A DNA stretch of 64,000 nucleotides from Pedobacter heparinus DSM 2366 (GCF_000023825.1 NC_013061.1:2356001-2420000), one strand, 5' to 3'; shown: positions 8,882-17,802, counted from the stretch's first letter. Made by a program: numbers and translations. Notes: a model not told the origin generated them from the sequence alone.

Positions 8882-9973
8882 ATGAAAAAAACTATGTATG
8901 TTATTTTGCTGATCGTTGTGCTGCTTGGGTTGACCACCATTTTGGTACTTCGCCTGCCCGTATTTGGGAGTGTGCCTGCCGGAAAGCGTTTGGAGCGGAT
9001 AAAAAGCCTGGCCAATTATAAAGAGGGAGCCCTGCAAAACCTTTCGCCCACACCCATGAAACCGGATGGTGTAAGTTACTGGGACATGATCAGGGGAATG
9101 ATCAAAGGTAATGAAAACAGTTCACCTAAAAAGCCTTTACCGCATAAGGTGCCGGATTTTAGTGGATCTGGGCAGACTAAACTCATCTGGTTTGGCCATT
9201 CTTCCTACTTTTTACAGATAGATGGGGTAAAAATACTGGTAGATCCGGTATTTAGTAAAAAACCTTCTCCATTTTCTTTTTTGGGCAGCAGCGCCTACAA
9301 GGGAACGGATTTTATCAAAGCAGAAGATTTTCCTGAAACGGATATTATTTTAATTACCCACGACCATTATGATCACCTGGATTATCAGAGTATCTTGAAA
9401 CTGAAGGATAAGACCAGCTTGTTCATTACTTCTTTAGGTGCAGGTGCGCACCTGGAGCGATGGGGGGTACCTGCAGCTAAAATAAGGGAACTGGTATGGG
9501 GCGAAGAAACGCTGGCCAGAGGCTTAAAGTTTAGGGCAGCCCCAGCCCGCCATTTTACAGGCAGAACATTTACCAGAAACCAGACTTTGTGGTCGGCCTT
9601 TGTGCTGGAAGGTACAAAACACAAACTGTACCTGGGAGGAGATTCGGGGTATGATACCCACTTTAAGGAGGCCGGAGAAAAGTATGGGCCTTTTGATCTG
9701 GCCATACTGGAATGCGGACAGTACAATACTTACTGGCCATTGATACACATGTTTCCGGAACAAACGGTACAGGCTGCCAAAGATTTAAATGCAAAAGTGC
9801 TGATGCCGGTGCACTGGGCTAAGTTTAGCCTGGCCATGCATGCCTGGAATGAACCGGCCATCCGAGTGGTAAAAAAAGCAAAGGCAGAAAATTTTAAGCT
9901 CACTACACCTTTATTGGGAGAATCTGTTATTTTAGATGAAAGTTATCCTTCAAAAGAATGGTGGCTGGATTAG
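8882..9973 (+). CDS. Membrane-anchored MBL-fold metal-dependent hydrolase
   Basis: Metallo-beta-lactamase-fold hydrolase of the group that includes UlaG-like and NAPE-PLD-like enzymes. From ATG 8882 it has 363 aa: an N-terminal hydrophobic anchor or signal (residues 5-25), a linker, then the MBL domain from about residue 100 (LIWFGHSSYFLQIDGVKILVDP pattern, seen as GHSS near 105). The metal-binding HxHxDH is at residues 160-165 (THDHYDHLD). Further ligands are in APARHFTGR, LGGDSGYD and the final PVHWAKF. I prefer this start over an upstream TTG because that TTG lies within the promoter -7 element. Substrate unknown; the family includes lipid and sugar-phosphate hydrolases. It stands alone between divergent and separate genes. 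Confidence 0.86.
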   Translation: MKKTMYVILLIVVLLGLTTILVLRLPVFGSVPAGKRLERIKSLANYKEGALQNLSPTPMKPDGVSYWDMIRGMIKGNENSSPKKPLPHKVPDFSGSGQTKLIWFGHSSYFLQIDGVKILVDPVFSKKPSPFSFLGSSAYKGTDFIKAEDFPETDIILITHDHYDHLDYQSILKLKDKTSLFITSLGAGAHLERWGVPAAKIRELVWGEETLARGLKFRAAPARHFTGRTFTRNQTLWSAFVLEGTKHKLYLGGDSGYDTHFKEAGEKYGPFDLAILECGQYNTYWPLIHMFPEQTVQAAKDLNAKVLMPVHWAKFSLAMHAWNEPAIRVVKKAKAENFKLTTPLLGESVILDESYPSKEWWLD

Positions 9974-10032
9974 GCATTATTCATAAACAATAGTCGTGGT
10001 TTACTGTTGTAATAGCATATTAACCTGAGAAG

Positions 10033-10410
10033 ATGAAAACAGACTTTATAGAGATATTTCAAACGATCAGGGCTGTTTTACAGCCTTACGCAACTTTGGG
10101 CTTTAGCAATCGGATAAACAGTGAGACCACTTACGACCTTTGGAGCGATAAAAATGTAGTAATTGATGGTGAAAAAAGAAATGAGTTATATTTTGCTGCA
10201 GTAATGATCCATAAAGGTCATGTAGGGTTTTATTATATGCCGGTATATGCCGAACCGGAAATGAAACGTATTTTTGACCCTTCACTTTTAAAGTTGTTGA
10301 AAGGTAAATCGTGTTTTCACATCAAAAAATTAGATGATGCACTTTTAGGGCATATTGAAAATGCGCTTGCTGAGGGTTACAGATTATATAAAGAAAAGGC
10401 TTGGGTATAA
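10033..10410 (+). CDS. DUF1801-family protein
   Basis: Small cytoplasmic protein of 125 aa resembling the DUF1801 (YdhG-like) fold found widely in Bacteroidota: the middle strand block GHVGFYYMPVY (about 69-79) and the ending block SCFHIKKLDDALLGHIENAL are the recognisable parts. No catalytic residues are known for the family; some members are annotated as iron-chaperone-like, which I would not rely on. The last codons overlap the next gene by 10 bases, suggesting translational coupling with the Hef-like protein that follows. Confidence 0.7.
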   Translation: MKTDFIEIFQTIRAVLQPYATLGFSNRINSETTYDLWSDKNVVIDGEKRNELYFAAVMIHKGHVGFYYMPVYAEPEMKRIFDPSLLKLLKGKSCFHIKKLDDALLGHIENALAEGYRLYKEKAWV

Positions 10411-11201
10411 AATCGGTTTGGCAAAGTAAAGTAGTATTGGCGCTGGAAGAAACAGGCCTGTATGTTGAGCATCCTGAGCATGAAATATACCAGCTGTTAC
10501 TTTGCAATCAAAAAGTGGTGCTCCATTTGGTACCCCTGGAAAATAATTATGATCCCGCTGGTCTTATTGCATTGCAAGCCGAATATAAGGCTATCGGTAA
10601 GATATTATTGCATTTGTGGGAGGATGTATGGCTGACAAGGCAAGTACAGGTGCTGGGCAGGATTTGTTCATTACTCGGCATAAACAAGCGCCTGCATGCG
10701 CGCAAGGCAAAAATAAGAGTGCTTACCCAAAAACAAGCCGCTGATTTTATGGACCAGCACCATTTACAGGCATCGGCCAGAGCCAGGTATAAATTTGCAC
10801 TTTGTATAGATGAAAAAATTGTTGCAGTAGCTTGTTTTAGTGCTTTAAGGTCAATGAAAAACATTTCAGCTACTCATAAATCTGCAGAGCTGATCCGCTT
10901 TGCAAGCCTTACCGGCTTTACGATTACAGGGGGCTTTAGTAAGCTGCTTAAACATTTTATAACGCTGATGCAGCCAGATGATGTGATGAGTTATGCCGAC
11001 CGTGACTGGTCGCTCGGCAATGCTTACGCCCAATCGGGCTTTGTGCTAAAGGAAACTACGGCGCCAGCAAAAATATGGCTGAACAAAAATGAGCTTTCCA
11101 GATACTTTGAACATCGCTTACCAGCTGATGCAGCTTCTTGTCTGGCAGATTATGTGCAGATTTTTAACACTGGTAATTTAAAATACATCTTATACTTGTA
11201 A
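10401..11201 (+). CDS. Conserved protein resembling phage Hef-like homing-endonuclease domains
   Basis: The 266-aa reading frame has no early ATG; the TTG at 10401 overlaps the stop of the previous gene by 10 bases and is the best guess for a start. The middle (LHLWEDVWLTRQ, about 69-80, then LHARKAKIRVL) and the C-terminal part (AELIRFASL, GGFSKLLKHF, then DDVMSYADRDWSLGNAYAQSGF at about 193-214) follow the order of blocks I know from phage-encoded Hef-like/PD-(D/E)xK endonuclease proteins: WED near a basic region, ARK, then ELLRF, GGASKL, SYADRRWS-GN-YEKLGF. Here it lacks an obvious N-terminal zinc finger. It is fixed between DUF1801 and miaA genes, with its stop directly before the miaA ATG. 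Function is unknown; it may be a domesticated nuclease-like protein or an acyltransferase-like fold. Confidence 0.6.
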   Translation: MGIKSVWQSKVVLALEETGLYVEHPEHEIYQLLLCNQKVVLHLVPLENNYDPAGLIALQAEYKAIGKILLHLWEDVWLTRQVQVLGRICSLLGINKRLHARKAKIRVLTQKQAADFMDQHHLQASARARYKFALCIDEKIVAVACFSALRSMKNISATHKSAELIRFASLTGFTITGGFSKLLKHFITLMQPDDVMSYADRDWSLGNAYAQSGFVLKETTAPAKIWLNKNELSRYFEHRLPADAASCLADYVQIFNTGNLKYILYL

Positions 11202-12125
11202 ATGGAAGCCTCTAAATTATTGATCGTGCTGGGCGCAACTGCATCGGGTAAAACAAAACTCGCCGTTGAGCTGGCCGATGTACTGGAGGCGGAAATCATC
11301 AGTGCCGACAGCCGACAGATATTTACCGGAATGGACCTTGGTACGGGTAAAGATCTGAAGGAGTACAATATCCAGGGAAAACAAATCCCTTATCACCTGA
11401 TTGACATTAAAAAGCCCGGAGAAAAATACAATGTAAATGAATTTAAAGAAGATTTTTATAAAGTATTTGAGCAATTGAACAGTGAGGGCAAAAAGGCCAT
11501 ACTGTGCGGTGGCACTGGTATGTACATACACAGTTTACTGCAAAAACACGATTATACAGCAGTGCCGGTAGATCAGGAACTTAGGCAACAATTATTATCG
11601 CTGGATAAGGAGGAACTTAGGAAAAGATTGCTGGCCTATCCTGATGTATTTACAGGACATGCCGATCACTCTTCTGCAAAAAGGCTGATCAGGGCTATAG
11701 AAATTGCTTCCTATTTAAGCCGGTACCCACTGAATATACCCGAAAGAGCGGTCATTAAGCCTCTGGTTATCGGTCTTTTTTCGGATGTGGAGAAAAGAAG
11801 GGAAAGGATTTTTAAAAGACTGGAGCTACGGCTGGAAACAGGGATGATTGAAGAAGTTGAACAGCTTCTTGAAGCAGGGGTAAGTAAGGAAATGCTTGTT
11901 TTTTATGGTCTGGAGTATAAATTTATGGTGTCATATCTGGATAAGGAAATCACTTATACGGAACTTAAAGAGAAACTGGGGACCGCCATTTGCCAGTTTG
12001 CGAAAAGACAGATGACCTTTTTCAGGAAAATGGAAAAGGATGGGGTTAACATCCATTGGCTGAACACAGAGGGTAATACAGATCAGCTGGTTAGTAAAAT
12101 AATCTCTTTGTATAAAATTTCTTAA
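11202..12125 (+). CDS. miaA: tRNA dimethylallyltransferase, divergent MiaA
   Basis: Transfers a dimethylallyl group to N6 of A37 in tRNAs that read UNN codons, the first step to ms2i6A. The protein is 307 aa. The P-loop GATASGKT is at residues 11-18, and the tRNA/DMAPP-site block DSRQIFTGMDLGTGK at about 35-49 corresponds to the usual DSRQVYRGMDIGTAK. The C-terminal block is FAKRQMTFFRKM rather than the standard TRQYAKRQxTWFR, and GLEYKF replaces GLGYKE. So this is a divergent MiaA; Bacteroidota often carry two MiaA paralogues and this looks like the less typical one. It starts immediately after the Hef-like gene. Confidence 0.88.
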   Translation: MEASKLLIVLGATASGKTKLAVELADVLEAEIISADSRQIFTGMDLGTGKDLKEYNIQGKQIPYHLIDIKKPGEKYNVNEFKEDFYKVFEQLNSEGKKAILCGGTGMYIHSLLQKHDYTAVPVDQELRQQLLSLDKEELRKRLLAYPDVFTGHADHSSAKRLIRAIEIASYLSRYPLNIPERAVIKPLVIGLFSDVEKRRERIFKRLELRLETGMIEEVEQLLEAGVSKEMLVFYGLEYKFMVSYLDKEITYTELKEKLGTAICQFAKRQMTFFRKMEKDGVNIHWLNTEGNTDQLVSKIISLYKIS

Positions 12126-12222
12126 TTTAATGTGTTCATTTTTTCGGCTATGGCATGCTGTTTGCAAAGAACTATAGTGTACGGATTGTTTCTGTATTAA
12201 AAATTAAATTAAAACGAATCAA

Positions 12223-12735
12223 ATGATGAAAAAAGTTACAAAATTTTTAGCTTCTGCAGTAGCTGCAGTAGCTTTATTGGTTAGTACAAATGTACATGCT
12301 CAGTCTGGAGATTCTAAAGCATGGCGCTTGGGCGTTGGGCTTAATGTAGGTGTGCCTACAACTACCGGATATAGTCTGGCAATAGGTGGAGATTTACGTT
12401 TACAAAAAGATTTTAGTTCCAATGTTTCAGGATTATTGTCTGCAGGTTATACCAGCTTCTCATTAAAGGATAGCTATGGTGGTGGAAGTTTCGGAATGGT
12501 ACCTGTTAAAGCTGGTGTTAAAATTTTCTTAGCCGAGAGCCTGTATGCATCCGGTGAACTAGGTGCAGGGTTTGGTACAGAATCAGGTTCAAAAACAGCC
12601 TTTTTGTGGGCTCCTGGAATTGGTTATGGCTTTGACAATGGTATAGATCTTGGTCTGCGTTATGAAGGTGCTGAATTTAGCGGTGCATCATTAGGCCAGG
12701 TTGCACTTAGAATTGCTTACGGATTTAAGCTGTAA
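12223..12735 (+). CDS. Small outer-membrane beta-barrel protein
   Basis: A 170-aa exported protein. The signal peptide has a Lys-rich start (MMKKVTK), an Ala/Val core and a cleavage site after NVHA (about residues 24-27). The mature part alternates hydrophobic and polar residues with many Gly and aromatic residues (for example LRLQKDFSSNVSGLLSAGYTS pattern) and ends on an aromatic/Leu pair region (IAYGFKL), as expected for an eight-stranded OmpX/OmpW-type barrel. No specific family or ligand can be named. It is monocistronic: an upstream AT-rich leader of about 97 bases and a strong terminator downstream at 12765. Confidence 0.75.
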   Translation: MMKKVTKFLASAVAAVALLVSTNVHAQSGDSKAWRLGVGLNVGVPTTTGYSLAIGGDLRLQKDFSSNVSGLLSAGYTSFSLKDSYGGGSFGMVPVKAGVKIFLAESLYASGELGAGFGTESGSKTAFLWAPGIGYGFDNGIDLGLRYEGAEFSGASLGQVALRIAYGFKL

Positions 12736-12764
12736 CTGTACCATAGAGCATAAAATTTTACCAG

Positions 12765-12795
12765 GCTCCTGATTTTTTCAGGAGCTTTTTTATTT
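12765..12795 (+). terminator. Rho-independent terminator of the beta-barrel gene
   Basis: Perfect 8-bp stem GCTCCTGA / TCAGGAGC (12765-12772 and 12778-12785) with a 5-base T loop, followed by a run of seven T. Confidence 0.85.
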
Positions 12796-12835
12796 ATTTA
12801 AAATTAAAATGCTATTTTAACCCAAAAATCAAAAC

Positions 12836-13369
12836 ATGAGGAAATATCTGGCAGTAATGCTCATCACAGGGATAGTTTCCTGCACCAATACAGAAAAGAA
12901 AGTAGCAGGGAATTCGGATACTACATCGGGCGTTGTTGATACCATCGCTAATCATATTGAACTGAAGGACAATAAAGTCCAGGCTATTTACAATGGTTAT
13001 ATCGCTTTGAAAGATGCACTGGTTGCTGCAAAATTTGAGGACGCACAAAAGACTGCCGCAGTGCTTAAAACCGATCTGGCCGCTTATAAAGGTTGTGAAA
13101 GCACAGCTTTAACTGCCGAAAAAATTGCTGTTGCAAAGGATATTAAAAACCAGAGGGCCTTGTTTACATCCCTGAGTGAAGATGTAATCGCCTTATTTAA
13201 ACATGCAGACCTGATTAAAGGGAGCATTTTTGTACAGCATTGCCCAATGGCCAATAATGGCGTTGGGGGCGACTGGCTTGCTTCGGAAAAGAAAATACAG
13301 AACCCTTATTATGGAGATGAAATGATGGATTGCGGAAGGGTTGTGGAAGAGATCAGAACTGGTAAGTAA
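12836..13369 (+). CDS. DUF3347 lipoprotein
   Basis: A 177-aa lipoprotein: signal peptide with lipobox GIVSC, lipidated Cys at residue 16, then a Thr/Ser/Asn linker and one DUF3347 domain (about 45-170). The domain hallmarks are visible: YNGYIALKDAL, the R-x-L-F-x-x-L-S block, and HCPMANNGVGGDWL followed by NPYYGDEMMDCG. The conserved Cys/Met (CPMA, MMDCG) suggest metal binding; in other proteins this domain is attached to copper/silver efflux CusB-type adaptors. That role is an inference here because no efflux genes flank it. It stands alone between a terminator and citrate synthase. Confidence 0.85.
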   Translation: MRKYLAVMLITGIVSCTNTEKKVAGNSDTTSGVVDTIANHIELKDNKVQAIYNGYIALKDALVAAKFEDAQKTAAVLKTDLAAYKGCESTALTAEKIAVAKDIKNQRALFTSLSEDVIALFKHADLIKGSIFVQHCPMANNGVGGDWLASEKKIQNPYYGDEMMDCGRVVEEIRTGK

Positions 13370-13461
13370 TATTTTTGATTCTTACTTGTTTTTGACGCGC
13401 ATTTAATAATAATTTAACAGCTTTGTTATAATAAGCTAAAAGCTAACCGGAATGGATTAGT

Positions 13462-13469
13462 TAAGTTTG
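13462..13469 (+). promoter_or_regulatory. -7 element for citrate synthase
   Basis: TAAGTTTG matches TAnnTTTG, 23 bases before the ATG at 13493. No clear TTTG at the -33 spacing. Confidence 0.5.
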
Positions 13470-13492
13470 TTTTTATAAATTTAAGAATATAT

Positions 13493-14779
13493 ATGTCAGA
13501 TATTGCAGAAATTAAGATTGATGGAAAAGTGTATGAATTCCCCGTTATCACTGGAACCGAAGGGGAGAAAGCTATAGATATCTCTAAACTTAGAGATTTA
13601 ACAGGTCATATCACTTTAGACTTTGGATACAAAAATACGGGCTCTACCAAAAGTGCAATAACCTTTTTGGATGGTGAACAAGGTATATTAAAATACCGTG
13701 GCTATCCGATTGAAGAACTGGCAAAAAAATCTACTTTCTTAGAAGTAGCCTATTTATTGATATATGGCGACCTGCCCACACAGGTGCAATTGGATGATTT
13801 TCAAAAACAGATCAGCAGACATACACTGATCCATGAGGATATGAAGAAATTTCTGGATGGTTATCCGTCGAAATCACATCCTATGGCCCAGCTCTCTTCA
13901 CTGGTATGTTCTTTATCTACTTTCTACCCGGAGTCTTTAAATGCAAATTCATCGCCTGAGACGATGGACCTGACCATGATCAAACTGCTGGCCAAGTTTC
14001 CGACCATTGTTTCTTTCATATATAAAAAATCTTTAGGCCACCCGCTGATCTATCCTAAAAATAAATACGATTACATCAGCAATTTCCTGAACATGATCTT
14101 TGGTCAGCGTACAGAGGAAGTTGAGATTGACCCGGTTGTGGTAAATGCCATGAACACCTTATTGATCTTACATGCAGACCATGAACAGAATTGTTCTACC
14201 TCTACAGTAAGGATTGTTGGTTCTTCAGATTGTAACTTGTATGCATCGGTTTCTGCAGGTATAGACGCCTTATGGGGGCCACTTCATGGCGGCGCGAACC
14301 AGGCAGTAATAGAGATGCTGGAACTAATTAAACAAGATGGCGGGGATACAGAAAAATGGATCAATAAAGCCAAAGATAAAAATGATCCTTTCCGTATGAT
14401 GGGTTTTGGGCACAGGGTATATAAAAACTTTGATCCAAGGGCTAAGATCATTAAAAAGGCTTGTGATGATATTTTAGAAAAACTGGGCATCAACGATCCG
14501 GTACTGGAAATTGCCAAGAAACTGGAAGAAGCAGCTTTAAGCGATCCTTATTTTGTACAACGTAAACTATATCCTAATGTCGACTTCTACTCGGGGATCA
14601 TTTACAGGGCTTTAGGTTTCCCTACGGATATGTTTACTGTATTGTTTGCTTTGGGCCGTTTACCGGGATGGATTGCACAATGGAAAGAAATGCATGAAAA
14701 CAAAGAGCCGATAGGACGCCCGCGCCAGATTTACGTTGGTCATACCGACAGAACTTTTACTGCAATAAAAGACAGGTAA
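13493..14779 (+). CDS. gltA: Citrate synthase (type II)
   Basis: Condenses acetyl-CoA and oxaloacetate to citrate, entering the TCA cycle. The protein is 428 aa, the length of the hexameric Gram-negative type. Catalytic residues sit in LHADHEQNCSTSTVR (about 222-236), PLHGGANQAV (about 263-272), FGHRVYKNFDPRA (about 304-316, including the active-site His) and the catalytic Asp region YPNVDFYSG (about 362-370), which are all conserved. It begins with the N-terminal beta domain (DGKVYEFPVITGTEG) typical of type II. Monocistronic, own -7 element, and a bidirectional terminator shared with the convergent nucleoside transporter gene. Confidence 0.98.
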   Translation: MSDIAEIKIDGKVYEFPVITGTEGEKAIDISKLRDLTGHITLDFGYKNTGSTKSAITFLDGEQGILKYRGYPIEELAKKSTFLEVAYLLIYGDLPTQVQLDDFQKQISRHTLIHEDMKKFLDGYPSKSHPMAQLSSLVCSLSTFYPESLNANSSPETMDLTMIKLLAKFPTIVSFIYKKSLGHPLIYPKNKYDYISNFLNMIFGQRTEEVEIDPVVVNAMNTLLILHADHEQNCSTSTVRIVGSSDCNLYASVSAGIDALWGPLHGGANQAVIEMLELIKQDGGDTEKWINKAKDKNDPFRMMGFGHRVYKNFDPRAKIIKKACDDILEKLGINDPVLEIAKKLEEAALSDPYFVQRKLYPNVDFYSGIIYRALGFPTDMFTVLFALGRLPGWIAQWKEMHENKEPIGRPRQIYVGHTDRTFTAIKDR

Positions 14780-14798
14780 TACAGCTATTTAATTCCAT

Positions 14799-14836
14799 AA
14801 AAAAAGCCCTGTCATTAACTGACAGGGCTTTTTTTA
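14799..14836. terminator. Bidirectional terminator between citrate synthase and the MFS gene
   Basis: Stem AGCCCTGTCA / TGACAGGGCT with loop TTAAC (14815-14819), flanked by A-run on the left and T-run on the right, so it works for both converging genes. Confidence 0.9.
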
Positions 14837-14847
14837 TGGTTTATATT

Positions 14848-16116
14848 TTAATGGCGCATTGCTTCTATGGCCTTTTCTTCTGCCTTATTGTGTTTGTATT
14901 TGAATACAAATGGAAATACAATGGCAAGCAATAGGGTATAGGATGCAAATGTGATCCAGATGCTGTGCCAGTCCTTACTCTGATCGGTATGTGTAAAAAA
15001 CTTATCAATGATAAAGCCACTGGTAAAGCTGCCGAAAAGTGCGCCAAAGCCGTTTACCATCATCATGAACAGGCCCTGAGCACTGCCACGTATTTTTGCA
15101 TCGATCTGTGTTTCTACAAATAACGATCCGGAGATATTGAAAAAATCAAAGGCCATCCCGTAAATGATACAGGACAAAATGATCATCCATAGGCCACCGG
15201 CAGGATCGCCGTAAGCAAACAGACCAAACCGCAATACCCAGGCCAGCATGCTGAACAGCATTACGTATTTTATTCCAAACTTTCTTAAGAAAAAGGGGAT
15301 GGCCAGGATAAACAGGGTTTCCGAAATCTGAGAAATGGACATAATGATGGCCGGATACTTTACAGCCAGCAGGTCCTGAAACTCGGGTACATTCTTAAAA
15401 TCGTGTAAAAAGGTATCGCCATACGCATTGGTGAGCTGCAGGGCGGCACCCAGGAACATGGAGAAAAGAAAAAATACAGCAAATTTCTTTTGCTTAAACA
15501 AGGCAAAGGCCCTTAAACCCAGGGCATCAACAAATGATTTTGAATCTACCTTATTGGCCAATGGTGGACATTTAGGTAAGGTAAAGGCATAAAGTCCCAG
15601 CAGCAGGGAAACTGCCGAAGCAATGTAAAACTGGTTGGATGTGGCTTCGCTGCCGGAAATGCTGACTACCCATAAGGCAGCTATAAAACCTATCGTTCCC
15701 CAGATCCTGATGGGTGGGTAATCCTTTACTACATCTTTACCGTTGCTTTTTAAAGCAGAATAAGCTACTGTAATAGAAAGGGATAGGGTAGGCATGTAAA
15801 AGATCATGTTTAACAGTATTACCCAGAAAAAGGTATGGGGGTTATCTACCATTGGTAAACAGAACAATACAACTGCACCACAAATGTGCATCAGTCCGTA
15901 TAGTTTCTCGGCATTGATAAAGCGGTCTGATATAATGCCGGTTAGTGCAGGCATAAAAATAGCGGAGATGCCCATGGTAGAAAAAATAGCACCAAACTCT
16001 GAGCCCGACCATTTCTTATTTTGAAACCAGTATACGCCAATAGTAATCAGCCATGAACCCCAGATAAAGAACTGCATAAAATTCATCAGGGTTAAGCGAA
16101 ACTTAACATTCATCAT
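14848..16116 (-). CDS. Nucleoside:H+ symporter-type MFS permease
   Basis: Inner-membrane transporter of the nucleoside/H+ symporter family (NupG/XapB) within the MFS, 422 aa with 12 predicted membrane segments. The N-terminus (FRLTLMNFMQFFIWGSWL, residues 6-23) is the signature start of this family, and the loop ITDRF/ISDRF (about 62-67) and PPIRIWGTIGF (about 138-148) are conserved. Bacteroidota have several paralogues, some of which carry sugars, so nucleoside is likely but not proven. The start is a doubled ATG (16116/16113). It is the last of four minus-strand genes (etfB, etfA, nuclease, transporter) and ends at a terminator. Confidence 0.87.
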   Translation of the reverse strand: MMNVKFRLTLMNFMQFFIWGSWLITIGVYWFQNKKWSGSEFGAIFSTMGISAIFMPALTGIISDRFINAEKLYGLMHICGAVVLFCLPMVDNPHTFFWVILLNMIFYMPTLSLSITVAYSALKSNGKDVVKDYPPIRIWGTIGFIAALWVVSISGSEATSNQFYIASAVSLLLGLYAFTLPKCPPLANKVDSKSFVDALGLRAFALFKQKKFAVFFLFSMFLGAALQLTNAYGDTFLHDFKNVPEFQDLLAVKYPAIIMSISQISETLFILAIPFFLRKFGIKYVMLFSMLAWVLRFGLFAYGDPAGGLWMIILSCIIYGMAFDFFNISGSLFVETQIDAKIRGSAQGLFMMMVNGFGALFGSFTSGFIIDKFFTHTDQSKDWHSIWITFASYTLLLAIVFPFVFKYKHNKAEEKAIEAMRH

Positions 16117-16124
16117 AAGCTCAT

Positions 16125-16736
16125 CTATTTTGATCCTCTTTTATTGATTTCATCACGTATCCTGGCTGCTTTTTCGTAGGCTTCTTCTGCAATTGCTTCC
16201 TGCAGTTTCTGGTTAAGCTCTTCCAGGGTAAGCGACTTATAACTTGATGAAGGGATAGAAGAGAGGTCTTCCGTGCCCTGTTCTTTAGATATGTTATCGA
16301 TGTTTTCAAGAAAAAGGAAATCATTGCCTTCTATGACTATGCCTGCAGAGGAAAGGATGAACTCGTAGGTATAAATGGCTGCACTAAACCGGACAGCTAA
16401 GGCAATGGCATCTGAGGTACGGGCGTCAATTTCATGGGTTGTTTTTCCGTCAGTACAGATCAACTTGGCATAAAATACGCCTTCTACCAGGTTGTAAATG
16501 AGGATCTCCTGGATATCGATGTTATAAATCTGTGCAAAGGTTTTGAACAGGTCGTGTGTTAATGGCCTGCTTGGGGTCATCTTTTCTATTTCAATGGCTA
16601 TCGCCTGCGCTTCAAAGGCACCAATAATGATCGGCAAACGCCTTCTGCCATTTACTTCTCCCAGTACCAGCGCATAAGCGCCCGACTGGGTTTGGCTATA
16701 AGATAGACCAACAATATCTAGTTTTACTTTTTTCAT
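16125..16736 (-). CDS. Bifunctional nuclease-family protein (DUF151/BFN) with UVR motif
   Basis: From the ATG at 16736 (MKKVKLDIVG) the protein is 203 aa; an in-frame TTG at 16760 would add eight residues that do not look conserved. The N-terminal BFN domain (residues 1-135) shows RRLPIIIGAFEAQAIAIEIE and DARTSDAIALAVR, the two family hallmarks. A UvrB/UvrC-type helix pair follows at the C-terminus (LEELNQKLQEAIAEEAYEKAARIRDEI region, about 170-200), typical for Bacteroidota members. Plant and bacterial relatives have reported RNase/DNase activity; its role in bacteria is unclear. It lies 50 bases after etfA and 8 before the nucleoside transporter, so it may act in nucleic-acid salvage, an inference. 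Confidence 0.87.
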   Translation of the reverse strand: MKKVKLDIVGLSYSQTQSGAYALVLGEVNGRRRLPIIIGAFEAQAIAIEIEKMTPSRPLTHDLFKTFAQIYNIDIQEILIYNLVEGVFYAKLICTDGKTTHEIDARTSDAIALAVRFSAAIYTYEFILSSAGIVIEGNDFLFLENIDNISKEQGTEDLSSIPSSSYKSLTLEELNQKLQEAIAEEAYEKAARIRDEINKRGSK

Positions 16737-16786
16737 ATGAAGTAAAACATACAGGAGCAATAAAATGATTACCCCCGTATGTTTAA

Positions 16787-17758
16787 TTAACCTTTATGTG
16801 CTTTTAATGCTTCTATTAATTTTGGTACAACTTCAAATGCGTCGCCAACAATACCATAGTCGGCCACCTTAAAGAAAGGTGCTTCTGGGTCTTTATTGAT
16901 TACCACAATTACTTTTGATGAACTTACACCCGCCAAGTGCTGGATCGCCCCAGAGATACCAATGGCAATATACAGGTTCGGGCTGATGGCAATACCTGTC
17001 TGGCCAACGTGTTCAGCATGTGGCCTCCAGTCGGCATCCGACACCGGCTTGGAACAAGCTGTAGCTGCACCCAGCAGTGCAGCAAGTTCTTCTATCATTC
17101 CCCAGTTTTCCGGGCCCTTTAAACCTCTCCCTGCAGAAACAACCAGTTCCGCATCCGGTAAGGATATTTTATTGGTAGCCCTTACTACTTCTTTTACAAT
17201 AGCAGTAAGGTCTGATGGCTTTAGTTCCGGACTAAAAGCTTCTATGCTAATGTCGGACGCATTGTCCTTCACACCAAAAGCATTTGGGTTCAGGGCAATT
17301 ACTTTAACTGCAGAGCTGAGTTCAGTTATGGCAAATGCCTTTCCGGAGAAGGCTGTTTTTTTAACCTGGAATTTTCCGGCATCAAGTTGTGGCAATTCTA
17401 CAGCACCGTCTACCAGTCCTGCATTAAGTTTTACTGCAATTCTTGGCGCTAACCCTTTGCCTGAGAAAGAATTAGATAAAATAATAACATCAGCATTTTC
17501 TTTTTTTGCTGCCTCTGCAATCACTGCGGCGTAAGCCTGGTTTACAAAGTTTTTTAACTGCTCATTGGAAACGTTCAATACTTTTGACGCACCGTATTTA
17601 CCCAGTTCCTTAAGTTCGCTGTCGCCAACGTTACCAATAGAAATCGCAGTTAAATTGCTGCTTTGTTTATCTGCAATGGCTTTTGCATAAGAAACTGCCT
17701 CGAATACAGATTTCTTAAATTTACCATCTACCTGCTCTACATATACTAAAACTGACAT
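16787..17758 (-). CDS. etfA: Electron transfer flavoprotein alpha subunit
   Basis: FAD-carrying subunit of the ETF heterodimer, which passes electrons from acyl-CoA dehydrogenases to the quinone pool. The protein is 323 aa: N-terminal adenine-nucleotide-alpha-hydrolase-like domain and a C-terminal FAD domain. The FAD signature runs through VVSAGRGLKGPENW (about 205-218), the PVSDADWRPHAEHVGQTG block (about 238-255) and ISGAIQHLAG (about 270-279). It follows etfB by 44 bases in the same direction. All expected cofactor motifs are present. Confidence 0.97.
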   Translation of the reverse strand: MSVLVYVEQVDGKFKKSVFEAVSYAKAIADKQSSNLTAISIGNVGDSELKELGKYGASKVLNVSNEQLKNFVNQAYAAVIAEAAKKENADVIILSNSFSGKGLAPRIAVKLNAGLVDGAVELPQLDAGKFQVKKTAFSGKAFAITELSSAVKVIALNPNAFGVKDNASDISIEAFSPELKPSDLTAIVKEVVRATNKISLPDAELVVSAGRGLKGPENWGMIEELAALLGAATACSKPVSDADWRPHAEHVGQTGIAISPNLYIAIGISGAIQHLAGVSSSKVIVVINKDPEAPFFKVADYGIVGDAFEVVPKLIEALKAHKG

Positions 17759-17802
17759 AAGATCTTTATTAAATGATTTTTTAAAATTTGAAACAGAATG
17801 GC

